Part shown: positions 38,501 to 49,122 of the stretch, in pieces
How positions within the stretch are numbered: the first letter of the stretch is position 1
How the letters are laid out: each line of letters starts with the position of its first letter
DNA from: Lomentospora prolificans
Lineage: Eukaryota > Ascomycota > Sordariomycetes > Microascales > Microascaceae
Assembly: GCA_029532625.1 (NCBI GenBank)
Contig: JARFXM010000004.1
Span: forward strand, 1,426,001-1,490,000
Direction of reading: 5' to 3'
DNA length: 64,000 bases
Made by a program: the position numbers and the translations under genes
Notes under the pieces: generated by a model
Databases searched by the model: none
Told to the model about the DNA's origin: nothing
Seen by the model: only the letters and a program-made list of their open reading frames with translations

Positions 38501-40116
38501 TCAAGGTACGCTGCTCCTATGTTTGCCTTCCGGAGGACAAACCTCTCTATTTTGCTAACCGCTCTTTGTCCGTCGCATAGGCGCACGATTACGCCCTTGC
38601 TGCCTCGAAGGCGACAAAGGCCGCCGACACAACGGTTGCTATTGCCCAGCATACTCTCGCCGCAGGAGAATTCTCGAACGCCGCCCAGAACACAACCTGC
38701 ATCGAGGCCCTACGGACACTGAAGCTCCTGGAAGAGCACCACCGCCGACTCTCGGAGCTACTCAAGTTCCCAGCTGAAAACGCCGCACAGTCCACCGATG
38801 CGGAGACTGACGCTGACTCTACCACCGACGAAAAGCAGCCTAGCGAACCGAAAGATGCGTCGGCGACGGGAGATCCTTCAAAAACCGAGCATCCGGCCGC
38901 GAAACCCCTTCCGCAGGTGCCGTCACTCCTGGGCCAGCGTCGTCCATCCTCGCGCGAACTTACGTCGTCCATCGCGAGTAACCTCGCTTCCGCTCGCGGC
39001 ATACGGTTCAAGTATAGCGGCCAGCCCCTGAGCCCAAGCGTCTCCAACGACCCTGCCTCGGGAAACCTAGAAACTCTCCCACGCCGCCGAGAGGGGCAGA
39101 GATCCAAGATGCAGAACATGCTAGAGCAGCCCCCGAAGCCTGTGTGGTCACCACAGGAGCCGGTGCAGAAGAAACCGGATCCTCCGTCGCGGGACTCTAG
39201 CCAGTCGAGCAAAGGTCAACCTGAGCAGGCCGATGATGGTTATTCGCGCTTCTATAACTCCTTCGGATCTCTATTCACCAAGTTGTCTGCACCTCTAGCT
39301 TTTGCCGGCCTCCCGCTCATCGCCGAAGAGCCCTCGGCAAGCCAACCAGCCCTCCCTTCCGAAACGTCCCCCCCGAAGAGAACCCGCCAACACCACCACT
39401 CTTCTCACTCATCAACTGCCGAGCCCGATTTAAGCAAGATCTATTCAAAGGCCGCCTTGCGCGTGGTGTCACGCGATGGCCATAGTGGCAATGACTCCTT
39501 CTACGTGGTCCCGACAACCGGGCATACCATGTCCTATGCGAACATTCTAACGTTTGCCGAGAAAGAGAAGCGTCGTATGGAGGCCTCGCTTCATGGCAGT
39601 ACTGCTGACACGATAGGCGATGACGATGACGACTTTGTCGATGCGCGAGAGACTCCCGTGCCGCTATCGCCGGTGGCCAAGAGGCGCATCGGGAAGGGGC
39701 GCACTGAGAGGGATCTCAATAACGCCATCGAGGAGCTCTGCATGGAGAACAAGAGTCTAAAGGACATGCTAGATAAGTTGAGCAAGCGACTCCATGCGTT
39801 CGAGGCGAGCGCCCAGAACTCGGGTCTAGCACTGGCCGAGAGCATGCGGCTCATGCGACCTGGTTCGCCGCTGGCCTCGGCTGGAGGAAGGTCTTCGATG
39901 GAGGAGGCACTCAAGAGACAGAACACGGAACTTGAGGAGAAGCTAGCGACTGCGATGAAGCACATCGAGGTACTGGAGAAGGATAACCAAAAGATGCAAA
40001 AAACGCTAGGAAAATATAGAGAGAAGTGGGAGCTGTTGAAGGAGAGCGCCAAAGCACGGAGAGGCCAGACTCCTGTGGCGGGTGGATCTGGGGACGCCAC
40101 ACCAAATCCGACGTAA
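38482..40116 (+). CDS. MIT-domain and coiled-coil protein, Atg38/NRBF2-like
   Basis: Two exons, 38482-38505 and 38581-40116, phase 0 junction, 519 residues. The first exon codes only MESSPLIK. The N-terminal ~70 residues (HDYALAASKATKAADTTVAI, HTLAAGEFSNAAQ, LLEEHHRRLSELLK) form a three-helix hairpin typical of MIT domains. A long disordered Ser/Pro/Glu-rich middle follows, then an acidic patch (GDDDDDFVDARETPVPLSP). Two C-terminal coiled-coil blocks follow (IEELCMENKSLKDMLDKLSK and, near the end, LKRQNTELEEKLATAMKHIE onward). N-terminal MIT plus C-terminal coiled coil is the layout of yeast Atg38 and animal NRBF2, which link the Atg14-containing PI3-kinase complex I for autophagy. The identification rests on architecture, not a diagnostic motif; another MIT protein (for example an ESCRT or trafficking regulator) remains possible. 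Confidence 0.75.
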
Positions 40117-40630
40117 ACGCTAATATACTACGCAATCGCAATATATACGTACGTACACATATATTGATTCCAGTTGCCTGAAGTCCGCGACCTACCTGAT
40201 TATCTTCGTTGTATGTGCCCATCTCTTGTAGGCGCCATGGTCTGCTGCAGGGGAAGGCGTGTGTCACCTGTTCCTTCTCAAGCAGCGAGTCTAATGGAGT
40301 ATCTGTTATGTATGCGAGCTTCAAGGGACAACAAGTCAGCTAGCGCAAAGGGGCAGGGCAGGGTACCGCTGGAAGGCCAGTATTGTCGCCTATAGGCAGA
40401 CAGTTGGCATCAACACTATCCCGGAGCAGAACCTCGAACGAGTGTTTAGCCGTCTGAATCTAGCGAAAAGAAATGGAACTGGGAGGAAGAGACAAGAGTA
40501 ACAGAGGAAGCACGGAAGCAAGGGAGCGTGAGAGAAAGAAAGGCAAGGCAGATATATATATATAGGTTTCAACCAAGATATTCTCAACCTTGTTTACTTC
40601 GGCCAGGCCCAAGTCCTAAATTCGCTGGCT
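40117..40630. other. Intergenic between convergent genes
   Basis: Short 3' flank shared by the Atg38-like and JmjC genes. A TATATATATATA run lies near 40553-40563. No coding potential is seen. Confidence 0.6.
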
Positions 40631-42202
40631 CTAATTCCACCAAAAACTCACACTAAAGCTAACGCTTAAACTCCGAACATAATGCCACCACCCTATAGGA
40701 ATGTACAAGGTCTCGCCCGGCTCCAACACGCAATCCCAATACTCCGCGGCTTTGAATCTCTCGACGTCCTCCTCGCTCAGACACGCCTCCTCATCATCCA
40801 CATCAACGGCATCCCACCCCTCCACGGCCCCGAGATCGACAGAGCTCGTATTCCCCATATCGACGCCGCCCTCAACGCCGCGGGGCCGCATCGCCGCGGC
40901 ACAACTGGGCGGATAGAGCCGCACGTATTTCCTCCCCACGACCTGGCAGAGGAGGTTATGCATGCTGTCGGTGTGGAGGGGCGTTATCGTCGAGGCCGGC
41001 CCGAACCACGCGTTGAGCTGCGGCGAGGTAACCTTGGGCTTGTTCTGCTTCGGGTCCGGGTGCGGGGGCGGATCCGTCCAGAGGTAGTCGGGAAGGAGGA
41101 TATCGTTCCTCAGCGACGGGATCTGGGCAAAGAGGTCGTGCTGCGCCAGGTAACCCTTTGGCTGGGCCGTCGGGTTCGGCGTCGGCGACGGCGCGACGCT
41201 CGGGTCGATGTAGGTTTCCAAGAATTCTTTAAACGGGATGAGCTTTTGCGTCCAGCCTTCGTCGACGTAGCTGCGGCCGATTTCGATGGGGACGTAGCGC
41301 CTGCCCCCAAAGGTGCGGGAGAGGAGGTAGGCCGGGCGAGACCACGGACGCCCTGCGAGGGCGGGCCAGTCTTCCATGAGGTCGGTGAAGATGATGGGGG
41401 TGACGGGCTCCGGGTTGGTGGCCGGATCGATGTACTTTTGGAAGCTGTCCATGGACACCCCGTCGATGCGCTCCGCCGGACGAGAGACTGGAGGCTCAAA
41501 AGCCGTAGCTTCAGAGAACAGAGGTGCTTCTTTCCACAGCAGCACCTCGTCGTCGTATAGATCGTGATGAGCTTTTTGCCGCTTCGCGTCTCTACGGTCG
41601 GGCCCGCTCGCCAGCTTGGCCCGCCGCGCATTCCACGCCCGCTCGAGGAGCCCAAGGAGCCGATTAATGAGATGCCTTCCCCCACCGGGGCCGCCTCCGG
41701 CAACAATCATGGCCATGTCCAACACCTTGACAAGCTCATCCATCTCGTTACTCACCTCCGCGACCAACTCGACCTCATCCCCATCCCCCCAACTCTCATC
41801 CCCTCCTCCGCGTAACCTCGACCGTAACACGCCAACATGGAACATCAAAACCCTCACGTCAACATACAGCTGCCTCCAGCAATCCGGCAGCACCTCAAAT
41901 CGAAACGCCAAAAACTTTGCGTCCGCCAACTCCAAAAGGTCATCTAACCTCCTCCACAGACACCGCGCCTTCACGGCGCCTCCCTTCGTCGCCGGCCCCG
42001 GCACGTCATCTGCTGGCCCGTCGTGCAGCTCCAGGACGAGAGCCGCTTGCCGGCGGAGTAGATCTGCTACGGCCGGCCCACAACCGGCTATTGGGTTTTG
42101 ATCATTCTTCTTGTGTCTTTCCACGGTCGGCGGGGGCGTAAGTGTGCAAGAGGCCAGGATGGCGCTCGTGGCTTGGTGGAGAGCTCCGATGAGCTCGTCC
42201 AT
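40631..42202 (-). CDS. JmjC (cupin_8) domain protein, JMJD5/KDM8-like
   Basis: Intronless gene, 523 residues, ATG at 42202. Likely an Fe(II)/2-oxoglutarate-dependent oxygenase (protein hydroxylase or demethylase class). The N-terminal half (1-240) is helical with Arg/Leu-rich segments, as in KDM8-like proteins. The JmjC/cupin part starts near FQKYIDPATNPEPVTPIIFT, with MEDWPALAGRPWSRPAYLL. The first iron ligands are in ITPLHTDSMHNLLCQVVGRK (His411, Asp413), and the lysine GRKYVRLYPP is at the usual 2-oxoglutarate position. The distal ligand is His509 in YIPIGWWHYVRSLSVSFSVS, so the HxD...H triad is complete. The C-terminus SFWWN sits directly on the jellyroll, and nothing is truncated. Substrate is not predictable from sequence. 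The gene is GC-rich, so its antisense frames are also open and are shadows. Confidence 0.9.
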   Translation of the reverse strand: MDELIGALHQATSAILASCTLTPPPTVERHKKNDQNPIAGCGPAVADLLRRQAALVLELHDGPADDVPGPATKGGAVKARCLWRRLDDLLELADAKFLAFRFEVLPDCWRQLYVDVRVLMFHVGVLRSRLRGGGDESWGDGDEVELVAEVSNEMDELVKVLDMAMIVAGGGPGGGRHLINRLLGLLERAWNARRAKLASGPDRRDAKRQKAHHDLYDDEVLLWKEAPLFSEATAFEPPVSRPAERIDGVSMDSFQKYIDPATNPEPVTPIIFTDLMEDWPALAGRPWSRPAYLLSRTFGGRRYVPIEIGRSYVDEGWTQKLIPFKEFLETYIDPSVAPSPTPNPTAQPKGYLAQHDLFAQIPSLRNDILLPDYLWTDPPPHPDPKQNKPKVTSPQLNAWFGPASTITPLHTDSMHNLLCQVVGRKYVRLYPPSCAAAMRPRGVEGGVDMGNTSSVDLGAVEGWDAVDVDDEEACLSEEDVERFKAAEYWDCVLEPGETLYIPIGWWHYVRSLSVSFSVSFWWN

Positions 42203-43154
42203 TGGGGGCTGGGGGGCTTTTTATTTATTGATTTTTTTTCTGGTCGTGTGAGGTTTTGACGGCGGACATGAATTTGACGCTAAGATCCTGCGACTTCTCG
42301 AGACGGCCTTCTACATGCTCCGACATCCGTTCAAAGTGTTCACGCGACCTCCTGCCCAGAACGAATGCGCAGTCATAGAAGAAGAGGTTGATGTTATGTT
42401 TAAACCGAAACAGTGCCGGCGCATTCCCGTCAATACGGTCAAGGCGTGCCTAGAAATTGCCCATTAAAGTCTCATTGCAGTCCTTTACGGTTCATGACAA
42501 CATAAAAGCGACGCATTAAATGAACTGCACCCTTTTTTAGAATGTATAGATAGATATGGGTATTTCTATAGAGTAAGGACAGTAGTAGATATGTAGCCGA
42601 CCATCCGATAGGTGAATAAGGCAACTATAGAGAACTTTAGAGTCTTATTCTCCATGAGCAAAACACCGCGACTTGCCCGAGAGATCCCACTAGTCCCAAA
42701 GATACTGTCATTTCTCTTTTTTCTTTTCCTCCGGCCAAATGTATATATTATTTATTTTCTTTCCCCTCACGAGGAAGTAGGTATAATTCAAGTTCCTTGT
42801 ATCCCATTGTAGCCTTTATCTCCGTTAAAGTCATAAGTCGTAATATAAAAAAGAGACGAAAAAAGAAGTTGCGAGGAAAGCAGAAGGGAAAACAAAATAG
42901 ATAAAAAGCGTTCGTTTCAATCGTTCGTTCGCGAGGAATACAATACGGAAGCTGCGGTTCGATTCGGTGGTTCGGCTCTTGTCTGAGTTAAAGGAAAAGA
43001 AGGAAAAAGATTGTTTAAAAAGGTAAAATAAAGAAAAGAGAAAGGTAAAAAGGGTCGCCGGGCCATTCAACCCTTCCTCCAAAACATGCCATGCAAGGGA
43101 CCGGCCCGACGGCATCGTGAGGCTTGCTAGATGTAAACTTTGAGAAGGTTCGAA
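42203..43154. other. Intergenic between JmjC start and Zn2Cys6 stop
   Basis: AT-rich DNA (about 42480-43060) with TAGATAGATA near 42546 and A/G-rich tracts. It must carry the JmjC promoter and the 3' region of the Zn2Cys6 gene. Short frames here have no recognisable content. Confidence 0.6.
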
Positions 43155-46065
43155 TTAGGGAAACGGTCGTCCGCGCTTTCTCAAAAGCATCTCGTCGTCC
43201 TGTTCGTGGTCGTCATCGTCTTCCTTGATGCTCAGATTATCCAGGCGTTCCCTCAACGCTGGAATAGCGACTGCCCTACTCAAACTCAGCGGCAACACCT
43301 CGGGCGCCCCCGCAGTAGCAACCCTCGGCCCGGCTGCCCTCAGAAGCCTCACAATTTCGGGACCGTCCCAGAGGTTCTCCCTCCGCGGCCAGTCCTGTAG
43401 CACATCTAAAGCCTTCTCGCGCGTGCTCTCGTCACGGCAGTTGTACACGACAAAGTGGAGCGGGCAAACAATCCCAATATCGATCATAAACCACCTACCC
43501 CGCTGGGCCGGGCTGGCTGCCGATGAGATTCCGTGCTTGATGGACTCGGCAATCTGGACGATGTTGGCGTAGGTCGCTTCGGATAGCGGGTCAACGTACT
43601 CAAACGTCGGCGATGTGGGCGCGAGGGGAGCGTCACGGTCCAGGGAGGAGCACAGTTCCTTGCAGCAAGTAAAGTGCAACACATCCATGAGCATGGAGGT
43701 GTATTCGATGCTCCGTTTTTGCGGTGCTGATGGGCCCTCGCGAAACTGACGTAACCGGGCCTCCAGCCTCGACGCATGTAGACGCAGTACGTCACGTTGC
43801 GCAACGACATGCGCTTGGGGCGCCTGTGACATTTCAGTCCCTCCCACAGATGGCAATACTCTATTGGCCGTTCTCGACCGATCCTTTTGCCAGGTCCAGC
43901 TGAGCGCCAATACGTCGCGAGAGAATTGCGCCACGGCGCGATGCGCCTCATTGATGTCGGCAAACTCCGGGAATTGAATTGACTCTGATAAATTCCGAGA
44001 CCTGTACAACTTGAGCGCAATGGTGGGTTCGAAATCGTCCGTGTATAGGCATGCGGAACTCTCAAGTGTTGCGAAAGCGCGCAGGACGTAGTCCATCTCG
44101 TTCCCTAAATTCAGGAGTGGCCCGCTGGGAAGCATGGCGCACCCCTGGGGGTCGGCGAGGGCTTTAAGGGTGTCCAGGGGTATGGTGTCGATAATTGTCA
44201 GGCCGGAACGGAGGTGAGTTAGGGCATCAGGCCAGTTACCACGCAGGCTCTCGATGTAAACAAATGCGAGGCAGCAGACTAGGGCGAGCGTCACTGCTCC
44301 CGGCGCAGCCAAATTAGCCTGCCGTAATAGAGCCATGGCCTGACCGTAGTGCTCCAGCATAACGACCTCTGATTGCTGGGAGGCCGCCATCGCTATCGTG
44401 GCTCCACCGCCACCAGCTCCGATCCCACTTCCAGGTGCGGTATGACCAGGCATATCGCCGGCTTCCCGGTAAGTCCGTAGGGCAGCGCCCAGCGCAACAA
44501 TTGCATGCCGTACTGTACGGTCCTGCATACACATTCGAGGCACGGTCCACCGCCAAAATTCGTCCAGGTTAGATACGTGTTGCGACAGTCCCACCTCCGC
44601 CACCCGGGTAAACTCGCTCAGATAAGCCGTTTCCACGTCGGTCAGGTCGATCTCGGGTCGCAGCGACGGCCGAAAGGGGATTTGCGGCTGGAGACCTGGA
44701 ACGACTGGGGCGTTGGCAGGACTCGCATGGAAAACGGTAATGGACGGAGGCGACGATGACGATGAAGAAACCGACGCGGCTGAGGCGGTCGAGGCAGCGG
44801 CAGTGGGTACGACCACTCCAGCAGTTCCACCACTACTCGCGACAGGTGTGGTCACAGACGAAGACGGTGATAGGCCCACCACTGCTGGATTCGCCACTGT
44901 GGGCGCTGGCTGTAGGCCGCGTGACCTGTTCTGGGCGAGAAGTTGATTAGGCGACGGCTGCTGCTGCTGTTGCTGCTTTTTGGCAACCACTCCCTCGGTA
45001 TCGTAACCATCGCAGACTCGTCCTGTGGACGTGCATCGGATGCAGGCCGGCTTTTCTTCGCCACATTTTACTCGTCTGATCCTGTGTAGGTTGGGAGGCC
45101 TGTCAGCTTATGGGCTGGTTCCGAAGTTGTGTTTGTTTTTCTGGTTATCGTAATATGGCGGTGAGGCCGGGGAAGAGCAGGAGATGAGCAAAGAGAAGGG
45201 GAAAGAAGATCGTGGACAACGTTCCGTGAGAGAGAAAATGAGAGATGAAGAGGAGAGGAGAGTAAAGGGTATCAAATCAATACGTACTTACTATGACAGG
45301 GTTAGTGAGCGAAGGTTAGCACTCTGCAGACTCTGAGCGGAAGATTGAGACAATAGCAAAGGGTCTACCGGATCGTCGTCTCCCAAAACGCGAGGCGGAA
45401 AATACCTCGAGACAAAACGACCCCTATACTGGCAAAAGCAAAAAAAGCAGGGCGGAAAATAGGACCAAAACGTGGCGCTCGTCCAGCGGGAGGCTACGAA
45501 CGATGGAGACCGACAGAATGAAAAAGCGATACGCGTGAGGAGGAAAGAGAGCGCCAAAAGAGGAGAAGAAGAAGAAGAAGGAAAAGAGAGGGGACGATCT
45601 TGCTCACCATGTAATACAACCTGTTCGCACCTTGGGCTTGCTCGCCCTCGTTCTCTTTTTGGGCTGCTGGTTCTGCAAACCCGGAGTGCTGCTGGCGGCG
45701 GCGGACCGTTGCGAAGTGCCCTCTGAGCTGGTGCTCCCCGGGGTATCCGGGAACTGTCCCTGGCGCGGAGGCACAGGTATCATAGCTTGACTAGAAGGGT
45801 CCCAATTTTGAAAAAGAAGGAATAGTGGCTCGTGAGCCCGGTCTTGTGGTTGCCGCTGTCGAGGATCTTGCAGCTGGGAAAGTTGCTGTTGATCCTCCCA
45901 CTGCTGTTGCTGCTGTTGCTGCTGAATGTCGTCGGCAAACCAGTCCCAGGGATAACTCTGCTCACCGTGTCCGACCTGAGGAGGATCCTCGAAGAACTGG
46001 GCCCGGCCGCTTTCTTTTAATCGGCCCCTCAGTCCTCTTCTGGGTGTTGTCAACGCGACTGACAT
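43155..46065 (-). CDS. Zn2Cys6 transcription factor (Fungal_trans_2 type) with a 3-nt micro-exon
   Basis: Four proposed minus-strand exons: 46065-45608, a micro-exon 45290-45288, and 45081-43155, giving 795 residues (three coding exons plus no others seen). The N-terminal 150 residues hold a Gln-rich tract (IQQQQQQQQWEDQQQL) and a basic patch (KKRTRASKPK). The zinc cluster is completed only by splicing in the micro-exon: C150-x2-C153-x6-C160-x6-C167-x2-C170-x6-C177, with text GCITCKIRRVKCGEEKPAC. A second poly-Gln run follows. The rest is the fungal-specific regulatory domain (ETAYLSEFTRVAEVGLSQHV, WRWTVPRMCMQDRTVRHAIV, LEHYGQAMALLRQ, LAFVYIESLRGNWPDALTHL) of the Fungal_trans_2 group. It is a presumed DNA-binding regulator; targets are unknown. 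Directly joining 45608 to 45081 would also stay in frame but give Trp in place of Cys153-Lys154. The upstream region is a 6.5 kb gene-free tract. Confidence 0.88.
45288..45290 (-). other. Proposed 3-nt micro-exon (TAA) of the Zn2Cys6 gene
   Basis: On the minus strand the order is CACTAAC branch-like sequence, CCTGTCATAG acceptor, TAA, then GTACGT donor. Intron 1 is 45607-45291 (GTGAGC donor) and intron 2 is 45287-45082 (GCTGAC branch, CTACACAG acceptor). TG from exon 1, TAA, and G from the last exon give TGT AAG, the Cys-Lys expected at this point of a zinc cluster. Confidence 0.75.
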
Positions 46066-49000
46066 GTCAGCCCCGGGATCATGGGTCGGGGGCGAGACTC
46101 TCCTCCCAGGGGGGTGGATGGTGTATGATGTAAATGATGAAAGTTCGATGGGGGTGCGAAAGCAGATAAAAGGGATCAGTGGCCTGGAGAGGGGAAGAAG
46201 GAAGGGTGAAGACGCTGAAGGAAAGGGGAGGGGCCTGGCCGGTATTTTTAGTCAGAAATACTAAGGGATGCCGTCTGCCCCGGGTGGTCGGTGGTCGTGT
46301 GCTGGACGTGTGGACGCAACGTATTGTCGAACAGCTGATGTTCACTCAAAACCAGGGCTTGGGAAGGGGTTAAAGGGAATCCAGGATTTGGGTTAATGAC
46401 CTGTCCGATGGCTTGGGACCCCCCGGGGGGTTGAGGGGCGTTTTGTTCCAGCTGCGGGTGGCAGGGGAGGGTGTGTTCGATATATTCTCTTCAGGTGAGG
46501 AACACAGTAAGCACGAGAAGGGTACTACTTGGGCCAAAGCCAGCGGAGCACGAGGCAAGTTTCCTTGTTCTTTCTCTTTTTATTCGTTTAGCGAGCTCGA
46601 GGAAGGAGCAAAGAACATTAGAAGGGTTCAACCAACTATCAACGATGCACACTGACGTGGGGAGGACACAGAAGGCCCTGGGTTGGAAACTGGCAAGTTG
46701 CGACTGGTAAAAAAAGGGGGCAGGAGTGGGTCGACTGTCCCAGCTCCCCGGGTCAAGGCTGTTTTTTATATCGAATAGAATCCTTGCAGGGCGTTTATCT
46801 ATGAAAATAGCAACAGGTGCAAGGTAGCGCGCCGTTCAACGTCGTTGTGGACGGCAGGGGCGGTGGACATAGGCCGCGGAGGAGTGGGTGGGTGGATGGG
46901 AAGGGGGGTGGTGAGAGCTGTGAACGAGGGATGTTGATGACGATGGGGCGGTGATGTGGATATGAATGTGGCACGCGTTCCCTATATTGGTATATGATTG
47001 ATTTGAATAAGTGGGAAAAGAGGCGAAGGCGACGAATCGACCAAGAGCGAGGGGGATTCGACTGGTTCTCGGCCTCTTCTTTTACGCTTCCGCGTTTACA
47101 CGGGCATGTATGTCAACGTTGCTAGTCAAGACTTGGATAAGTGGGTATTATTACTAGTTTCTCCAGCTCGTTTTGCTTCATGCACCCATCAAATATCTTA
47201 CATCCACGCCCGTGCCAAATCGAGGCGACCGTTGTAAATGGACTACTCTTCCAGTACATCGGCGGCCTTGGATTCGTGGCCGGAATAACGTAGTAGCCTG
47301 ATTTATACCTTGCTGAAGCCGGGGATAGGCAAGACGGGGCTTACGAATAGCCAGCGGATAGGTCCGGGCACATGGACAGGCATGGAAGCCATGGAAGCCA
47401 GTCATAGGCGCAGGGTTGAGAGAACTATCTGGAGGACGAAAGCAGCGCCTTCAAGTGCTCTGTCCTAAAACAAAATACACGAGCAAAGAGAATCTATCAG
47501 GCATGATGCAGGATTCGAGGAGGCTGCGGGAGCATTGCCACAAAGGACAACGCCAGCGGCGGAATCCATTTGATGCCAAGCCAGGCCAGCATCACAATCC
47601 CTGTCGGTTTAGCTGGCTGGCCCTTGAAGCCGGCCTGCAGGTGTGCAGGTACAGACCAAGGCCAGCATGGCATGCGCATATTACCCAGCAGAGAAGCAGA
47701 CGAGAAAGAGAAATAATACAGGATATCGGGCTGGTGTTGGCAGAAGGAAAGGAAAGAAAGGAAAGAGAAAGAAGAGGGAGAAACCCAGCAAGCGATGGCC
47801 TGCATCATGGTGTCCTTCATGTTCTTCCAGTCTTACCCTTGGCATTGGCCGGCCCTGTTCGGCCCTTGTGGCCGTTCCATCTGCGTAAATTCAATTTCGT
47901 ATCAATACGAATTTTCGACGGGTCAGTCCACGCTGGCAGTGTCATTGACCCGTATGATGTATCAACTGATAACGGGATCTGTATGCTGCATGGATCTTAC
48001 TACAACATTGAATGTACTTAATGACATTGGGATGGATTCTATCGCCAGCCAGCGTCCCGACTGACACCATCTCTTGATGACGGACATGGTCCACATTTGG
48101 CGTCTGCAACGGGTATTAAGGATTGATTTCGCGTTGACCGTTCAGTGTCCGGCTCTTATTAGATTCCATTCGCAACGTGTCCTTGATCTTTCTTCGCCTT
48201 CTAAACACTCTACCTCTCAGCTGGCCACAATAGCCGGCCAGCATCCGTTCAGCGCACGCCGTCGATTCAGTTCATTCGACTGCAATTTTCAGCTTGGTAT
48301 GTCACACACTCTTATGCTGCATATCCCATGCTTTAATGATGCAGATTCTTGATTTTCTCCCGATCCCTCCTAGGGAATGCCGTGGAGAACAACGCCATGC
48401 GTAAACTATGCTGAAATGGAACGGCTGCATCGTAGAGCGTTGTAGCGGCCCTACCCTACCCGCCTCCCGCTCTCCACGTTTCATTCTCTCGGTATCCCTC
48501 GGCGACCTGGCATGACGCACCGACGTACGAAGTATTTCAAATCCATGCCAGATCGGGAGATTAATCCAAATACCGGGGGAGCTCGGCCACTCGCCTTCAC
48601 CACTTCCTGCCATCAACTCATTCACCGGGTACTGGATGTCTTCGCTGGCTGGCCTGCCTTGTGGAACCACCCCTAGTGGCGAGCGAGTAACTGAACCGGG
48701 CTCTCCCTGCTCAGTCCTCAAACGGTCACCTTCAATCCCCGGTCCTCCGGCAAGGCTAGCTCCTTCGTCTAGAGCCAGCGTAATAGCATTTTAGTCCCGT
48801 TAGCACGAAACAACAATTTTTAGGGACAATTAAAACTCTAAAACGCTACTCTCCGCGCGGGAAAGAGTTTGTCCATCTGGTGCTCTAGAGAAAACCTCAA
48901 GCGTATTCTAGCAACATACAATAGGGAAACACGGCCCGCCACCGTCGTACACTCCGAGGAGAAGCTTGAAGCTCGAAGCACCACCAGAGAGAGGATCGCC

Positions 49001-49099
49001 GGCGTATATCTCCGGAGATCTCGCGCCCTCGTGTGCTGCGATGCACCACCGCCCGACATGAGCCGGGAAAAATCTTCGAAAAGCTGAGCTACAGAGAGG

Positions 49100-49122
49100 A
49101 AAAAAAAAAAAAAAAAAAAAAA
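49100..49122. repeat. A23 homopolymer
   Basis: Pure run of 23 A residues, followed by further A/G-rich sequence to about 49160. No flanking target duplication or element body was recognised. Confidence 0.95.

Noticed and set aside
45291..45557. 88-codon minus frame in the Zn2Cys6 gene ending at the GTAAGT at 45291
   Set aside because: Lies inside intron 1; using that GTAAGT as a donor would create a TAG with the next exon.
47416..48021. 201-codon plus frame
   Set aside because: No ATG at its start, no domain, low-complexity Lys/Arg/Glu stretch only.
48302..48721. 139-codon minus frame
   Set aside because: No family resemblance and no supporting splice signals.
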